Of a stretch of 24,213 bases of DNA, positions 6,090-10,681 are shown one piece after another. The notes beneath the pieces were generated by a model. That model was given only the letters and a program-made list of their open reading frames with translations, did not search any database and was not told where the DNA came from. The position numbers and the translations under genes were made by a program. This DNA is from a virus: positions 1 to 24,213 of IMG/VR virus record IMGVR_UViG_3300028860_000021; one strand, given 5' to 3'. Every line of letters begins with the position of its first letter. Position 1 is the first letter of the stretch.

Positions 6090-6322
6090 ATGTGATGAAG
6101 TCGCGGGCGAGCTGGGCCTTGCTGGGCCTTGCTGGGCCAGCCGATCAGTTTTCCGTGGTGCTCAATCTCCCGCTTGAGTTCGAGTGGGTGAAGGTTTCTG
6201 GCGTCCTCGTGGACGTACCAGCCTGGGCGCAGGCGCGCATTGTCCGGGACGTGGAAGAACTCGCAGCCCAGCAGCATGGCCGTAGCGATGTCTTCGCGCG
6301 CCTTCTTGGTAAGTCCTCCCAC
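6074..6322 (-). CDS. Hypothetical protein with internal 10-bp tandem repeat
   Basis: An 82-residue protein, GTG start: (M)GGLTKKAREDIATAMLLGCEFFHVPDNARLRPGWYVHED, ending IYLGE. It resembles the protein at 4835-5056 over IATAxLLGxEF. Near the C-terminus a 10-bp unit GCTGGGCCTT is repeated almost three times (6111-6138), giving KAQQGPARPR and probably a local frame change. GGAGG lies 6 nt before the GTG, in the last codons of the upstream gene. Function unknown. Confidence 0.7.
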   Translation of the reverse strand: MGGLTKKAREDIATAMLLGCEFFHVPDNARLRPGWYVHEDARNLHPLELKREIEHHGKLIGWPSKAQQGPARPRLHHIYLGE

Positions 6323-6323
6323 C

Positions 6324-6530
6324 TCAGACCTCCGCGCGGATACGGCCGCGAATGTACTCAGTCACAGTGCAGGAGAGCTCGTCGAAGTCGCCATGTGCGT
6401 CACGCTCGACAACGGTGATCGCGCTGGCGTTCTTGAGCACGCTCTCGATGATGCGCTCGGCTTCGGCAAGGCTCGCCGCCTCGACCGCGCCGCTCAGCGA
6501 CAGCTGCGCGCTATACCGATACATCTTCAT
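6324..6530 (-). CDS. Hypothetical 68-residue alpha/beta protein
   Basis: MKMYRYSAQLSLSGAVEAASLAEAERIIESVLKNASAITVVERDA, then GDFDELSCTVTEYIRGRIRAEV. The strand-helix-strand layout with an ASLAEAERI helix resembles small ferredoxin-like phage proteins, without a named family. ATG at 6530 is preceded by GAAGG 8 nt away in the element at 6535-6551. It starts inside the end of the upstream gene (20-nt overlap). Confidence 0.7.
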   Translation of the reverse strand: MKMYRYSAQLSLSGAVEAASLAEAERIIESVLKNASAITVVERDAHGDFDELSCTVTEYIRGRIRAEV

Positions 6531-6717
6531 GGTCGTTACCTTCAAGGGTTGAAGTGGTGGGGAGGGACGCACTGAGCCCGACCACATATGCGTGGCCGGC
6601 CGGAGTGATCTCGTAGCTGTCTCCGATGCGCTTGATGAAGCCGGCGGCGATGCAGGCGTTGAGCGTCCGCGTGTGGCTTGGCGGCACGGGCGCTTTGCTG
6701 GGCTGGTGTTTGCTCAT
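6511..6717 (-). CDS. Winged-helix-like small protein
   Basis: A 68-residue protein: MSKHQPSKAPVPPSHTRTLNACIAAGFIKRIGDSYEITPAGHAYVVGL. The segment LNACIAAGFIKRIGDSYEITPAGHAYV has the helix-turn-hairpin look of a winged helix C-terminal half (compare LVxxGxIxxxxGxYxLTPxG). The upstream helix is short, so a complete DNA-binding domain is not proven. GAGG lies 7 nt before the start in the element at 6720-6736. Confidence 0.65.
   Translation of the reverse strand: MSKHQPSKAPVPPSHTRTLNACIAAGFIKRIGDSYEITPAGHAYVVGLSASLPTTSTLEGNDHEDVSV
6535..6551 (-). promoter_or_regulatory. Start-associated element (gene 6324-6530)
   Basis: CAACCCTTGAAGGTAAC four bases before ATG, inside the coding region of 6511-6717. 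Confidence 0.55.
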
Positions 6718-6719
6718 CT

Positions 6720-6736
6720 GTTACCTCAAAAGTAAG
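6720..6736 (-). promoter_or_regulatory. Start-associated element (gene 6511-6717)
   Basis: GCTTACTTTTGAGGTAAC just before ATG; overlaps the end of 6726-7034. Confidence 0.55.
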
Positions 6737-7034
6737 CGCTGTCGTCGTAAGCGAATTGGTAAACTGTGGAGTGCTCGTCGCCCTCGGCGAACACAACAAC
6801 GTCGCCCTCGCAGACCTCACACACGGCGCGGGCATCCCAGCGCCGGTGTATGAAGTCAGGCTTCCCAAAAACTTTGACGGCGCTGTGCCAGCGATCGTCC
6901 TTGAACCCCACGAAGTGGAGTGTCGGCACCTTCAGCATCGAGCGCCAGGCGCTGGGCGTCAGGCGTAGGCGCCCGTCCGGCAGCAGAGTGACCACTCCCG
7001 AGTCGACCAGGTGCTGGTGTGATGGTGGCGACAT
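6726..7034 (-). CDS. Hypothetical protein with winged-helix-like N-terminus
   Basis: A 102-residue protein: MSPPSHQHLVDSGVVTLLPDGRLRLTPSAWRSMLKVPTLHFVGFKDDRWHSAVKVFG, then HRRWDARAVCEVCEGDVVVFAEGDEHSTVYQFAYDDSAYF. The N-terminal LVDSGVVTLLPDGRLRLTPSAW resembles the winged-helix remnant in the neighbouring 6511-6717 gene. A CEVCEG pair could bind metal. AAGGAG lies 7 nt before the ATG. It overlaps a second frame (6856-7101) for 179 nt; a frameshift joining the two is possible. Confidence 0.65.
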   Translation of the reverse strand: MSPPSHQHLVDSGVVTLLPDGRLRLTPSAWRSMLKVPTLHFVGFKDDRWHSAVKVFGKPDFIHRRWDARAVCEVCEGDVVVFAEGDEHSTVYQFAYDDSAYF

Positions 7035-7101
7035 AGCCTTGCTCCTTGAACCAGCGGACCCAGCCAGCGCGGTCGTGGATGTCGGGGAGGGGGTTGGTCA
7101 C
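6856..7101 (-). CDS. Possible overlapping ORF or frameshifted N-terminus
   Basis: An 81-residue frame starting GTG at 7101, overlapping the TGA of the membrane protein gene. The first about 30 residues (VTNPLPDIHDRAGWVRWFKEQGYVATITP) look protein-like, and no other gene occupies 7035-7097. The rest is Arg/Gly/Ala-rich and is the out-of-frame shadow of 6726-7034. Best read as either a short real gene with a long overlap, or the displaced N-terminus of the next gene. Confidence 0.35.
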   Translation of the reverse strand: MTNPLPDIHDRAGWVRWFKEQGYVATITPAPGRLGSGHSAAGRAPTPDAQRLALDAEGADTPLRGVQGRSLAQRRQSFWEA

Positions 7102-7283
7102 GGCTTGCGGGCCAGTCCAAAGCCAGCCCCCAGCGAGTACCCGAGCATCACCCAATCTCCGGTGAGCATGAACACGAGGGCGTTCATCCCAATCCAAAGC
7201 CACGTCGATCGGGTACCGCCGAGCAGCCAGGTGGACAGGGCTACAGACACGACGCCAAAAGCGAACCCGATGATCACGGTCAT
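7098..7283 (-). CDS. Small two-helix membrane protein
   Basis: A 61-residue protein: MTVIIGFAFGVVSVALSTWLLGG, a short RSTW linker, then LWIGMNALVFMLTGDWVMLGYSLGAGFGLARKP. Two membrane segments with a basic C-terminus. The size fits holin-like or membrane-exclusion proteins, but no family motif is visible and no lysis genes are adjacent. Its leader (CCATAGGACC before ATG) closely matches that of the gene at 7467-7649, and it follows the multi-branched palindromic element at 7314-7444. Confidence 0.65.
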   Translation of the reverse strand: MTVIIGFAFGVVSVALSTWLLGGTRSTWLWIGMNALVFMLTGDWVMLGYSLGAGFGLARKP

Positions 7284-7313
7284 GGTGCGATGGTCCTATG
7301 GTGTTATGGGTTT

Positions 7314-7402
7314 GGCTCTTAACGAGGCGCTGGCGAACCGTCGTTCGCACGCGGCAATGAAATCCGCGCAGGCTTAATTTCCACAGCGCCCGGTTAAGAG
7401 CC
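7314..7402. ncRNA. Multi-branched palindromic element / candidate structured RNA
   Basis: Outer stem 7314-7323 GGCTCTTAAC pairs perfectly with 7393-7402, then, after a 2x2 internal loop, 7326-7331 pairs with 7385-7390. Inside are two hairpins: 7333-7338/7343-7348 (GCGAAC, CGTC loop, GTTCGC) and 7350-7354/7364-7368. It lies in a leftward intergenic region (7284-7466) with no gene. The strand is undetermined because the palindromes fold either way; no tRNA signature was found. No family recognised. Confidence 0.5.
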
Positions 7403-7444
7403 GCCGACTCCCCATCGGGGCGGGGGTGGCTCTTCAGGAGAGCC
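7395..7444. repeat. Alternative hairpins sharing AAGAGCC/GGCTCTT
   Basis: 7396-7402 (AAGAGCC) can pair with 7428-7434 (GGCTCTT), enclosing a CCCC-ATC-GGGG hairpin (7410-7420); 7428-7433 can instead pair with 7439-7444 in GGCTCT-TCAGG-AGAGCC. The arm at 7393-7402 can also pair with 7314-7323. These mutually exclusive pairings resemble an attenuator or switch. No U-run follows, so a simple intrinsic terminator is not supported. Confidence 0.45.
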
Positions 7445-7452
7445 GGCGGGCA

Positions 7453-7470
7453 GTAACCTCGGTAGGTTAC
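7453..7470. promoter_or_regulatory. Perfect palindromic element at gene end
   Basis: GTAACCTCGGTAGGTTAC: 7-bp perfect arms and a 4-bp centre. It overlaps the TAA of the gene at 7467-7649 but no gene starts directly after it, so here it cannot act through a ribosome site. Confidence 0.55.
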
Positions 7471-7649
7471 TCGACGGGCGTCAGCGTCATCGTGAACGCC
7501 GGCACGATTTTGCCGCTCATGGCGCTCTTGCGCACATAGAGCGTGGCGACCTTGGGATCGAACGTGTCCGTCCCATCGAGGTTCACCTCCTTGTAGCGGA
7601 CGGCGCCCTTGGTCTCTTTCTCGACAACGAAGTGGAGCGTGTGCGTCAT
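7467..7649 (-). CDS. Hypothetical 60-residue beta-rich protein
   Basis: MTHTLHFVVEKETKGAVRYKEVNLDGTDTFDPKVATLYVRKSAMSGKIVPAFTMTLTPVE. This looks like a small single-domain phage protein of mainly strands; proteins of this size and style are common in phage early regions, but no function is known to me. The leader has AGGA about 11 nt before the ATG and shares GTGGTCCTATGGG (plus-strand reading) with the leader of 7098-7283. Confidence 0.7.
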   Translation of the reverse strand: MTHTLHFVVEKETKGAVRYKEVNLDGTDTFDPKVATLYVRKSAMSGKIVPAFTMTLTPVE

Positions 7650-7713
7650 GGTTCTGTGGTCCTATGGGTTGGGTGGGGTGGTTCGAAAAGCGCGCAAAAT
7701 GAGTGCGCGGTGT

Positions 7714-8022
7714 TCAGCTGGCCGAAGCTGCCAGGAGCTTGGCTCGGCGGCGCTTGACGCTCTTGGCCAGGCGGCCAAGCGCGGCGATGGCGCTCTCCTT
7801 ACAATGGGGCCAGTAATTCTCCGGCTGATGCCGGTAGAGGGGGCTCAGCCGGAGGCGCCAGGCGGTGTGGTGCTCGTAGTGGTCCAGGGCTTCGGCGAAG
7901 CTCGCCCACACGCGGCAGCCGGCCGTGATGCGTTTGAGGCGCCCCGTTGGGGACAGGTGCGCCCGGTAGGTGTATCCGCGCACGCCGTCCGCCGAGGTGA
8001 CGATGATGTTTTTGGTCGCCAC
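7714..8022 (-). CDS. Hypothetical 102-residue protein with basic tail
   Basis: GTG start: (M)ATKNIIVTSADGVRGYTYRAHLSPTGRLKRITAGCRVW, ending KSVKRRRAKLLAASAS. A strand-rich N-terminus and a Lys/Arg-rich C-terminal helix suggest nucleic-acid contact, without a diagnostic motif. GTG at 8022 was chosen because GGAGGG lies 8 nt upstream, in the last codons of the preceding gene. The longer frame to 8061 would overlap that gene without a ribosome site. Confidence 0.68.
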   Translation of the reverse strand: MATKNIIVTSADGVRGYTYRAHLSPTGRLKRITAGCRVWASFAEALDHYEHHTAWRLRLSPLYRHQPENYWPHCKESAIAALGRLAKSVKRRRAKLLAASAS

Positions 8023-8026
8023 CGTA

Positions 8027-8797
8027 TCAGCCCTCCACGTCGGAGGAGGGCACGTACACACCGCCGCGGCGCGCAGCGATCTCGGCCAGCACCTTGTTGT
8101 CCGCGGCGGTCTGGGCGAGCAGCATCAGATCCTTGATGCGTGTGTTCACCAGCTCGGCTGCCTGCATCAGCTCGGGGCTCTGATCCTTGATGGCGTCCTT
8201 GTTCTCGCCGGTGATGACTTCCTCCATCGCCTTGGCGATCTTGTTCAGCTTACTCTCCAAGGTAACTTCCTTGACGTTGGAGGTCGGCAGGACCAGCACG
8301 CCTATCTCTGCCGAGGTGAGCTGCTGGTCGGACTTGAGCTGCTCGCGAGCCACATCCACCAGCGCCGCATAGGTGCTCTTGGTGTCGATGGCGTCCTTCT
8401 TATAGTCGGCGATCGCGCAGACCACATCGTTGGCCACACCCACGGCGTCCCACTTCGGATTACTCGCAAACTTCTGGAGCGCCCGCAGCTTGGAGATTTG
8501 CGCCTTGACGCTGTCGGGCGACCGATCATGGACGCTCTTGTTGCCGTCGGCATTGGCGAACTCGGTGAATACCCGCGCGGCGGCGTCGTTGTTGTCGCTG
8601 TCCTTGGCGATGTCGAGGACTTCGTCGGCGATCGCGCGGATGAAGCGCAGCCCCAGATTGGGAAGGCTGTCGCGGCCTTGCGCGCGGAGGCGCCCATCCT
8701 CGCGGACGGTTTTCATGTAGTCGGCGAGGCGCGTGTCGTTGGTGGCGGAGTGGGTGAGGCCCCCAGTCAGGGCGCTGGGATCAACTTGCATATTCAT
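8027..8797 (-). CDS. Hypothetical 256-residue helical protein
   Basis: MNMQVDPSALTGGLTHSATNDTRLADYMKTVREDG, then mostly helices with regular heptads (AEVNTRIKDLMLLAQTAADNK-like segments near the C-terminus). No catalytic motif or family recognised; the size and position (first gene after a promoter-like region) suggest an abundant early protein. GGAG lies 11 nt before the ATG at 8797; ATG at 8791 is possible. The coding region carries an internal copy of the start element at 8249-8266 (reading EVTLESKLNK), followed by CTG AAC AAG; an internal start is conceivable but unproven. Confidence 0.75.
   Translation of the reverse strand: MNMQVDPSALTGGLTHSATNDTRLADYMKTVREDGRLRAQGRDSLPNLGLRFIRAIADEVLDIAKDSDNNDAAARVFTEFANADGNKSVHDRSPDSVKAQISKLRALQKFASNPKWDAVGVANDVVCAIADYKKDAIDTKSTYAALVDVAREQLKSDQQLTSAEIGVLVLPTSNVKEVTLESKLNKIAKAMEEVITGENKDAIKDQSPELMQAAELVNTRIKDLMLLAQTAADNKVLAEIAARRGGVYVPSSDVEG
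8249..8266 (-). promoter_or_regulatory. Start-like palindromic element inside a CDS
   Basis: Minus strand GTTACCTTGGAGAGTAAG inside the 8027-8797 gene; nearly identical to the element preceding the gene at 6071. A CTG codon follows directly. Confidence 0.4.
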
Positions 8798-8845
8798 CGG
8801 TCCGTTTCTCCGTGGGGTGGGTGGTGTATCGAAGTGCTTTCACCC

Positions 8846-8878
8846 GAGTAACCTTCCAGGGTTACCCGTGTGTCTCAT
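8846..8878 (-). repeat. 33-bp control block, copy 2
   Basis: 30/33 identical to 4367-4399; palindrome GTAACC-TTCCAG-GGTTAC at 8848-8865 followed by GTGTGTCTCAT. It lies in the leader of the gene at 8797. On the minus strand, AT-rich sequence (AAATATATTTTCC) precedes it directly. Confidence 0.6.
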
Positions 8879-8900
8879 TGGAAAATATATTTGAAAGGGA

Positions 8901-8924
8901 GCGGTGCAATTTCGGCGGCACCGC
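8901..8924 (-). terminator. Hairpin in leader, possible attenuator
   Basis: GCGGTGC pairs with GCACCGC around a 10-nt loop. On the minus strand it is followed by TCCCTTTC, a weak U-rich tail. It lies between the promoter at 8956-8985 and the first gene at 8797. Confidence 0.3.
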
Positions 8925-8955
8925 ACGCCATCAACTGTTAGGTAGGCTTCGCCGC

Positions 8956-8985
8956 ATTATACGTGTGGCGTACACGGCCGGTCAG
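8956..8985 (-). promoter_or_regulatory. Leftward sigma70-like promoter
   Basis: Minus strand: perfect -10 TATAAT at 8956-8961; CTGACC (4 of 6 matches to TTGACA) at 8980-8985 with an 18-nt spacer. It would drive the 8797-leftward genes with a leader of about 150 nt containing the hairpin and the palindromic block. Confidence 0.5.
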
Positions 8986-9015
8986 GGCGGTTCGTTCGTG
9001 GCATCTTATGGCAGG

Positions 9016-9028
9016 GTCGCCCCTAGTC
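9016..9028. repeat. 13-bp repeat GTCGCCCCTAGTC
   Basis: An identical 13-mer occurs at 2256-2268, immediately after the MoxR ATPase stop codon. Both are in non-coding spacers of the leftward block; role unknown. Confidence 0.45.
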
Positions 9029-9158
9029 GGACTTCCTCCATTTAGTGCCGAGAGCTTTGAGGCTGCGTCGAGTGTGAGGACGCTATGTGCTTGCCCGGGC
9101 CGGCGATCATCCGGCATACGGCGGTGTAGGCGTGTTGCGACGCCTCGTTAGTTTCTGC

Positions 9159-9191
9159 CTACCACTTACGAGGCAGCTCACCGCGGGTCAT
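9159..9191 (-). CDS. Possible 10-residue leader peptide
   Basis: MTRGELPRKW and TAG. The ATG is preceded at 9198-9213 by the same 16 bases (GTAACCTTGGAGGTAC on the minus strand) that precede the real gene at 9398. Either a mini-ORF or the relic of a deleted gene whose start survives. Confidence 0.3.
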   Translation of the reverse strand: MTRGELPRKW

Positions 9192-9197
9192 TGTGAA

Positions 9198-9213
9198 GTA
9201 CCTCCAAGGTTAC
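9198..9213 (-). promoter_or_regulatory. Start-associated element without a clear gene
   Basis: GTAACCTTGGAGGTAC, identical to 9401-9416, but followed only by a 10-codon ORF. Confidence 0.5.
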
Positions 9214-9221
9214 GCGGCTGG

Positions 9222-9398
9222 TTAGCCGGCGGCGAACAACGCCTTCCACTCCGCATCTTCGCGGTCGTCGTCCTGCTCTGCCATGATCTCGAAGATCCTC
9301 CGGTCAGAGAGCGGGTCGGTCTCGGCGGGAAACCGCACGCGGTAGTCGTCGCACTCGAGCGCGGCGTATTCTTCGGGCGAGTAGACAAGCTTCTCCAT
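9222..9398 (-). CDS. Hypothetical acidic 58-residue protein
   Basis: MEKLVYSPEEYAALECDDYRVRFPAETDPLSDRRIFEIMAEQDDDREDAEWKALFAAG; strongly acidic, helical at both ends. Not recognised; small acidic proteins of phage early regions often bind host proteins or mimic DNA, but nothing here proves that. GGAGG lies within 6 nt of the ATG in the element at 9401-9416. Confidence 0.68.
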   Translation of the reverse strand: MEKLVYSPEEYAALECDDYRVRFPAETDPLSDRRIFEIMAEQDDDREDAEWKALFAAG

Positions 9399-9400
9399 AG

Positions 9401-9416
9401 GTACCTCCAAGGTTAC
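9401..9416 (-). promoter_or_regulatory. Start-associated element (gene 9222-9398)
   Basis: GTAACCTTGGAGGTAC two bases before ATG; contains the stop of 9413-9586. Confidence 0.6.
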
Positions 9417-9586
9417 ATGGTGTTGTGGGTTGCGATCGTGCCGTCGGCCAGCTCGCAGAGATACACGTCCACCTCCCAGGCTTTCTTGGCCTTGAAGTAG
9501 ACCGCCGCGGCGTCGCGAGCGTCGATCGAGCGCGCGGCCATGACTTGCCGCTGTCTGCCGCGATACCAGCAGATGTATGTGTGCAT
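9413..9586 (-). CDS. Hypothetical 57-residue protein
   Basis: MHTYICWYRGRQRQVMAARSIDARDAAAVYFKAKKAWEVDVYLCELADGTIATHNTM. The layout (strand, then A-R-S-x-x-A-R-D-A-A helix, then strands) resembles small phage proteins that remodel Arg/Lys-rich surfaces; no family named. The ATG overlaps the TGA of the upstream gene (TGATG) and GGAGG is 6 nt upstream. Its TAA stop lies in the next gene's start element. Confidence 0.7.
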   Translation of the reverse strand: MHTYICWYRGRQRQVMAARSIDARDAAAVYFKAKKAWEVDVYLCELADGTIATHNTM

Positions 9587-9723
9587 CAAGCCCTCCAAGC
9601 GTAGGCGGCTTTGTAGGCGCCGCTGTTGTTGGCAATCCACGCGGCGGAGCGCGCAGCGCGCAGCGTGCGGAACCTGATCGAGTTCACCGCACCGCTGAGT
9701 TCGATGAAAGTGCAATAAGACAT
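9586..9723 (-). CDS. Hypothetical 45-residue protein
   Basis: MSYCTFIELSGAVNSIRFRTLRAARSAAWIANNSGAYKAAYAWRA. Similar overall plan to the next gene (strand, then R-AARSAA helix, then short strand), suggesting a related fold. Supported by GGAAGG 8 nt before the ATG in the element at 9728-9744 and by the stop/start overlap with 9413-9586. Confidence 0.6.
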   Translation of the reverse strand: MSYCTFIELSGAVNSIRFRTLRAARSAAWIANNSGAYKAAYAWRA

Positions 9724-9727
9724 TCGC

Positions 9728-9744
9728 GTTACCTTCCAAGGTAG
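9728..9744 (-). promoter_or_regulatory. Start-associated element (gene 9586-9723)
   Basis: CTACCTTGGAAGGTAAC four bases before ATG; overlaps the TAA of 9729-9890. Confidence 0.6.
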
Positions 9745-9890
9745 TCGAGGGTTGTGGGAAACTTGGCGATCGTGTCGTCGATGGCGGCATCGAGATCCTC
9801 AAGCGTGATGACCGCGCCGATGTCGGCTTTATCATCGGCAATCGTGCTGCCGCTTTCGTTTTCGTAAGTGACCTCGGTTTTAGCTTTCAT
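9729..9890 (-). CDS. Hypothetical acidic 53-residue protein
   Basis: MKAKTEVTYENESGSTIADDKADIGAVITLEDLDAAIDDTIAKFPTTLDYLGR. Acidic with one amphipathic helix (LEDLDAAIDDTIAKF). Not recognised. It is the most upstream gene of the compact leftward block; the ATG directly follows the element GGTTACTCGGAGGTAAC (9891-9907). The stop TAA lies in the next start element. Confidence 0.68.
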   Translation of the reverse strand: MKAKTEVTYENESGSTIADDKADIGAVITLEDLDAAIDDTIAKFPTTLDYLGR

Positions 9891-9907
9891 GTTACCTCCG
9901 AGTAACC
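9891..9907 (-). promoter_or_regulatory. Start-associated element (gene 9729-9890)
   Basis: GGTTACTCGGAGGTAAC directly before ATG: arms GTTAC/GTAAC around the GGAGG. Confidence 0.6.
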
Positions 9908-9938
9908 GCGCCAACCATCGCACCATAAGGTACTCTAA

Positions 9939-9960
9939 GGGTCGCGCTGAAGTTTCGCGA
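9939..9960. repeat. 22-bp direct repeat, copy 1
   Basis: Identical to 10011-10032; begins GGGTCGCGCTGAAG and ends TTTCGCGA. Confidence 0.8.
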
Positions 9961-10010
9961 AGGTCTAGGTCGCCCAAACGTTACGTTACGCGAGCGTCTA
10001 AATTTCGTGG

Positions 10011-10032
10011 GGGTCGCGCTGAAGTTTCGCGA
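10011..10032. repeat. 22-bp direct repeat, copy 2
   Basis: Identical to 9939-9960, 72 bp apart. Confidence 0.8.
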
Positions 10033-10037
10033 GCATG

Positions 10038-10053
10038 TCATGGTGTTATAGGT
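10038..10053. repeat. TCATGGTGTTATAGGT repeat, copy 1
   Basis: Identical to 10091-10106. Related sequences with an ATGGTGTTAT core occur at 4485-4500, 7296-7311, 9415-9430 (one change) and, inverted, 12277-12291. On the minus strand it reads ACCTATAACACCATGA, containing a TATAAC that could serve as a -10. Confidence 0.7.
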
Positions 10054-10090
10054 TGCGCGATAATTTCACGTTAGCGATTGCGCAATGGTT

Positions 10091-10106
10091 TCATGGTGTT
10101 ATAGGT
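10091..10106. repeat. TCATGGTGTTATAGGT repeat, copy 2
   Basis: Identical to 10038-10053. Confidence 0.7.
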
Positions 10107-10202
10107 CTAAGCTAATAATTACTGCGGGGTATCATGGATTTGCGCGAGCTAATGATCCATAACTTTCGTGTAACGATCCAGATTTCAAAATATCGTGGAT
10201 TG

Positions 10203-10227
10203 CAAGTTAGCCTACTGCCGCAGGCAC
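10203..10227. repeat. 25-bp repeat, copy 1 (CTGCCGCAG core)
   Basis: 22 of 25 positions match 10389-10413; the central ACTGCCGCAG is invariant. Confidence 0.7.
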
Positions 10228-10243
10228 AAGTGACGTAATGTGC

Positions 10244-10249
10244 TATAAT
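10244..10249 (+). promoter_or_regulatory. Rightward extended -10 promoter candidate
   Basis: TGCTATAAT is a perfect extended -10 (TGnTATAAT). No good -35 at 16-18 nt upstream, as allowed for extended -10 promoters. No gene follows closely on the plus strand until 10900. Confidence 0.4.
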
Positions 10250-10388
10250 TCAAATGATCCGCAAGGGTACAGCGGCTGTGGGAAGTTACACCAAAGTTAG
10301 GTATCAGTGATGTAACCCCCGCACTGGGCTCTATACCTGTAAATGTACTGAATAATAGATCATTACATATAAGTATAAAACCAAAATA

Positions 10389-10413
10389 CAAGTTACCCCA
10401 CTGCCGCAGCCAC
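10389..10413. repeat. 25-bp repeat, copy 2
   Basis: 22 of 25 positions match 10203-10227. Confidence 0.7.
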
Positions 10414-10495
10414 TTCCTCGATTTGAGACTTTGGTGAAACGTGCTGAAATGCTAAGTTACCCCAACATATCACGATGGATCATTACACCAAAGTA

Positions 10496-10678
10496 TCATT
10501 GAGCCCGGACGCTGCCGAATGTGCGCGGCTGGCGCCGAAACGTGCGGTGGTCGTCCGAAGGTTCCAGCTGAGTATCAAGCTCGACCGCGAACCTAGCCTT
10601 GACGCCTTTGGTCTTCAGGACAAACAAGCGCTGCTTGTTCATGAGTTTCTTCTGCCAAGTATTTCCAGATGAAGCCAT
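10496..10678 (-). CDS. Hypothetical basic 60-residue protein
   Basis: MASSGNTWQKKLMNKQRLFVLKTKGVKARFAVELDTQLEPSDDHRTFRRQPRTFGSVRAQ. Basic N-terminus (QKKLMNKQR) and Arg-rich C-terminus; no family recognised. The start is supported by GGAGG 8 nt upstream inside a start element and by the same leftward orientation as the block to its left. The mRNA leader would fold the large 10698-10785 hairpin immediately upstream of the ribosome site, suggesting post-transcriptional control. Confidence 0.6.
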   Translation of the reverse strand: MASSGNTWQKKLMNKQRLFVLKTKGVKARFAVELDTQLEPSDDHRTFRRQPRTFGSVRAQ

Positions 10679-10681
10679 GTC

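Larger units (their letters stand above)
8879..9190. other. Non-coding control stretch
   Basis: About 310 nt without a convincing gene. It holds a leftward sigma70-like promoter (8956-8985), a 7-bp hairpin (8901-8907/8918-8924), a 13-bp repeat also at 2256-2268 (9016-9028), and possibly a 10-codon leader ORF at 9159-9191. Confidence 0.5.
9908..10495. other. Repeat-rich non-coding control / possible origin region
   Basis: About 590 nt with lower GC and no convincing gene. It holds a 22-bp perfect direct repeat (9939-9960 and 10011-10032), a 16-bp perfect repeat (10038-10053, 10091-10106), a 25-bp repeat with 3 mismatches (10203-10227, 10389-10413), TTACACCAAAGT at 10286-10297 and 10483-10494, and recurring GATCATTAC. 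Iteron-like repeats plus an AT-rich tract (about 10330-10390) at the junction of the leftward and rightward blocks suggest an origin or divergent control region; this is inference. Confidence 0.5.

Noticed and set aside
7314-7402. tRNA-like length and branching
   Set aside because: No anticodon arm, no TTCGA loop, and the outer stem is longer than a tRNA acceptor.
9030-9060. Minus-strand GGAGGAAGTCCGACT resembling the RNase P RNA 5' signature
   Set aside because: The rest of the RNase P RNA core is absent; the match is short and probably chance.
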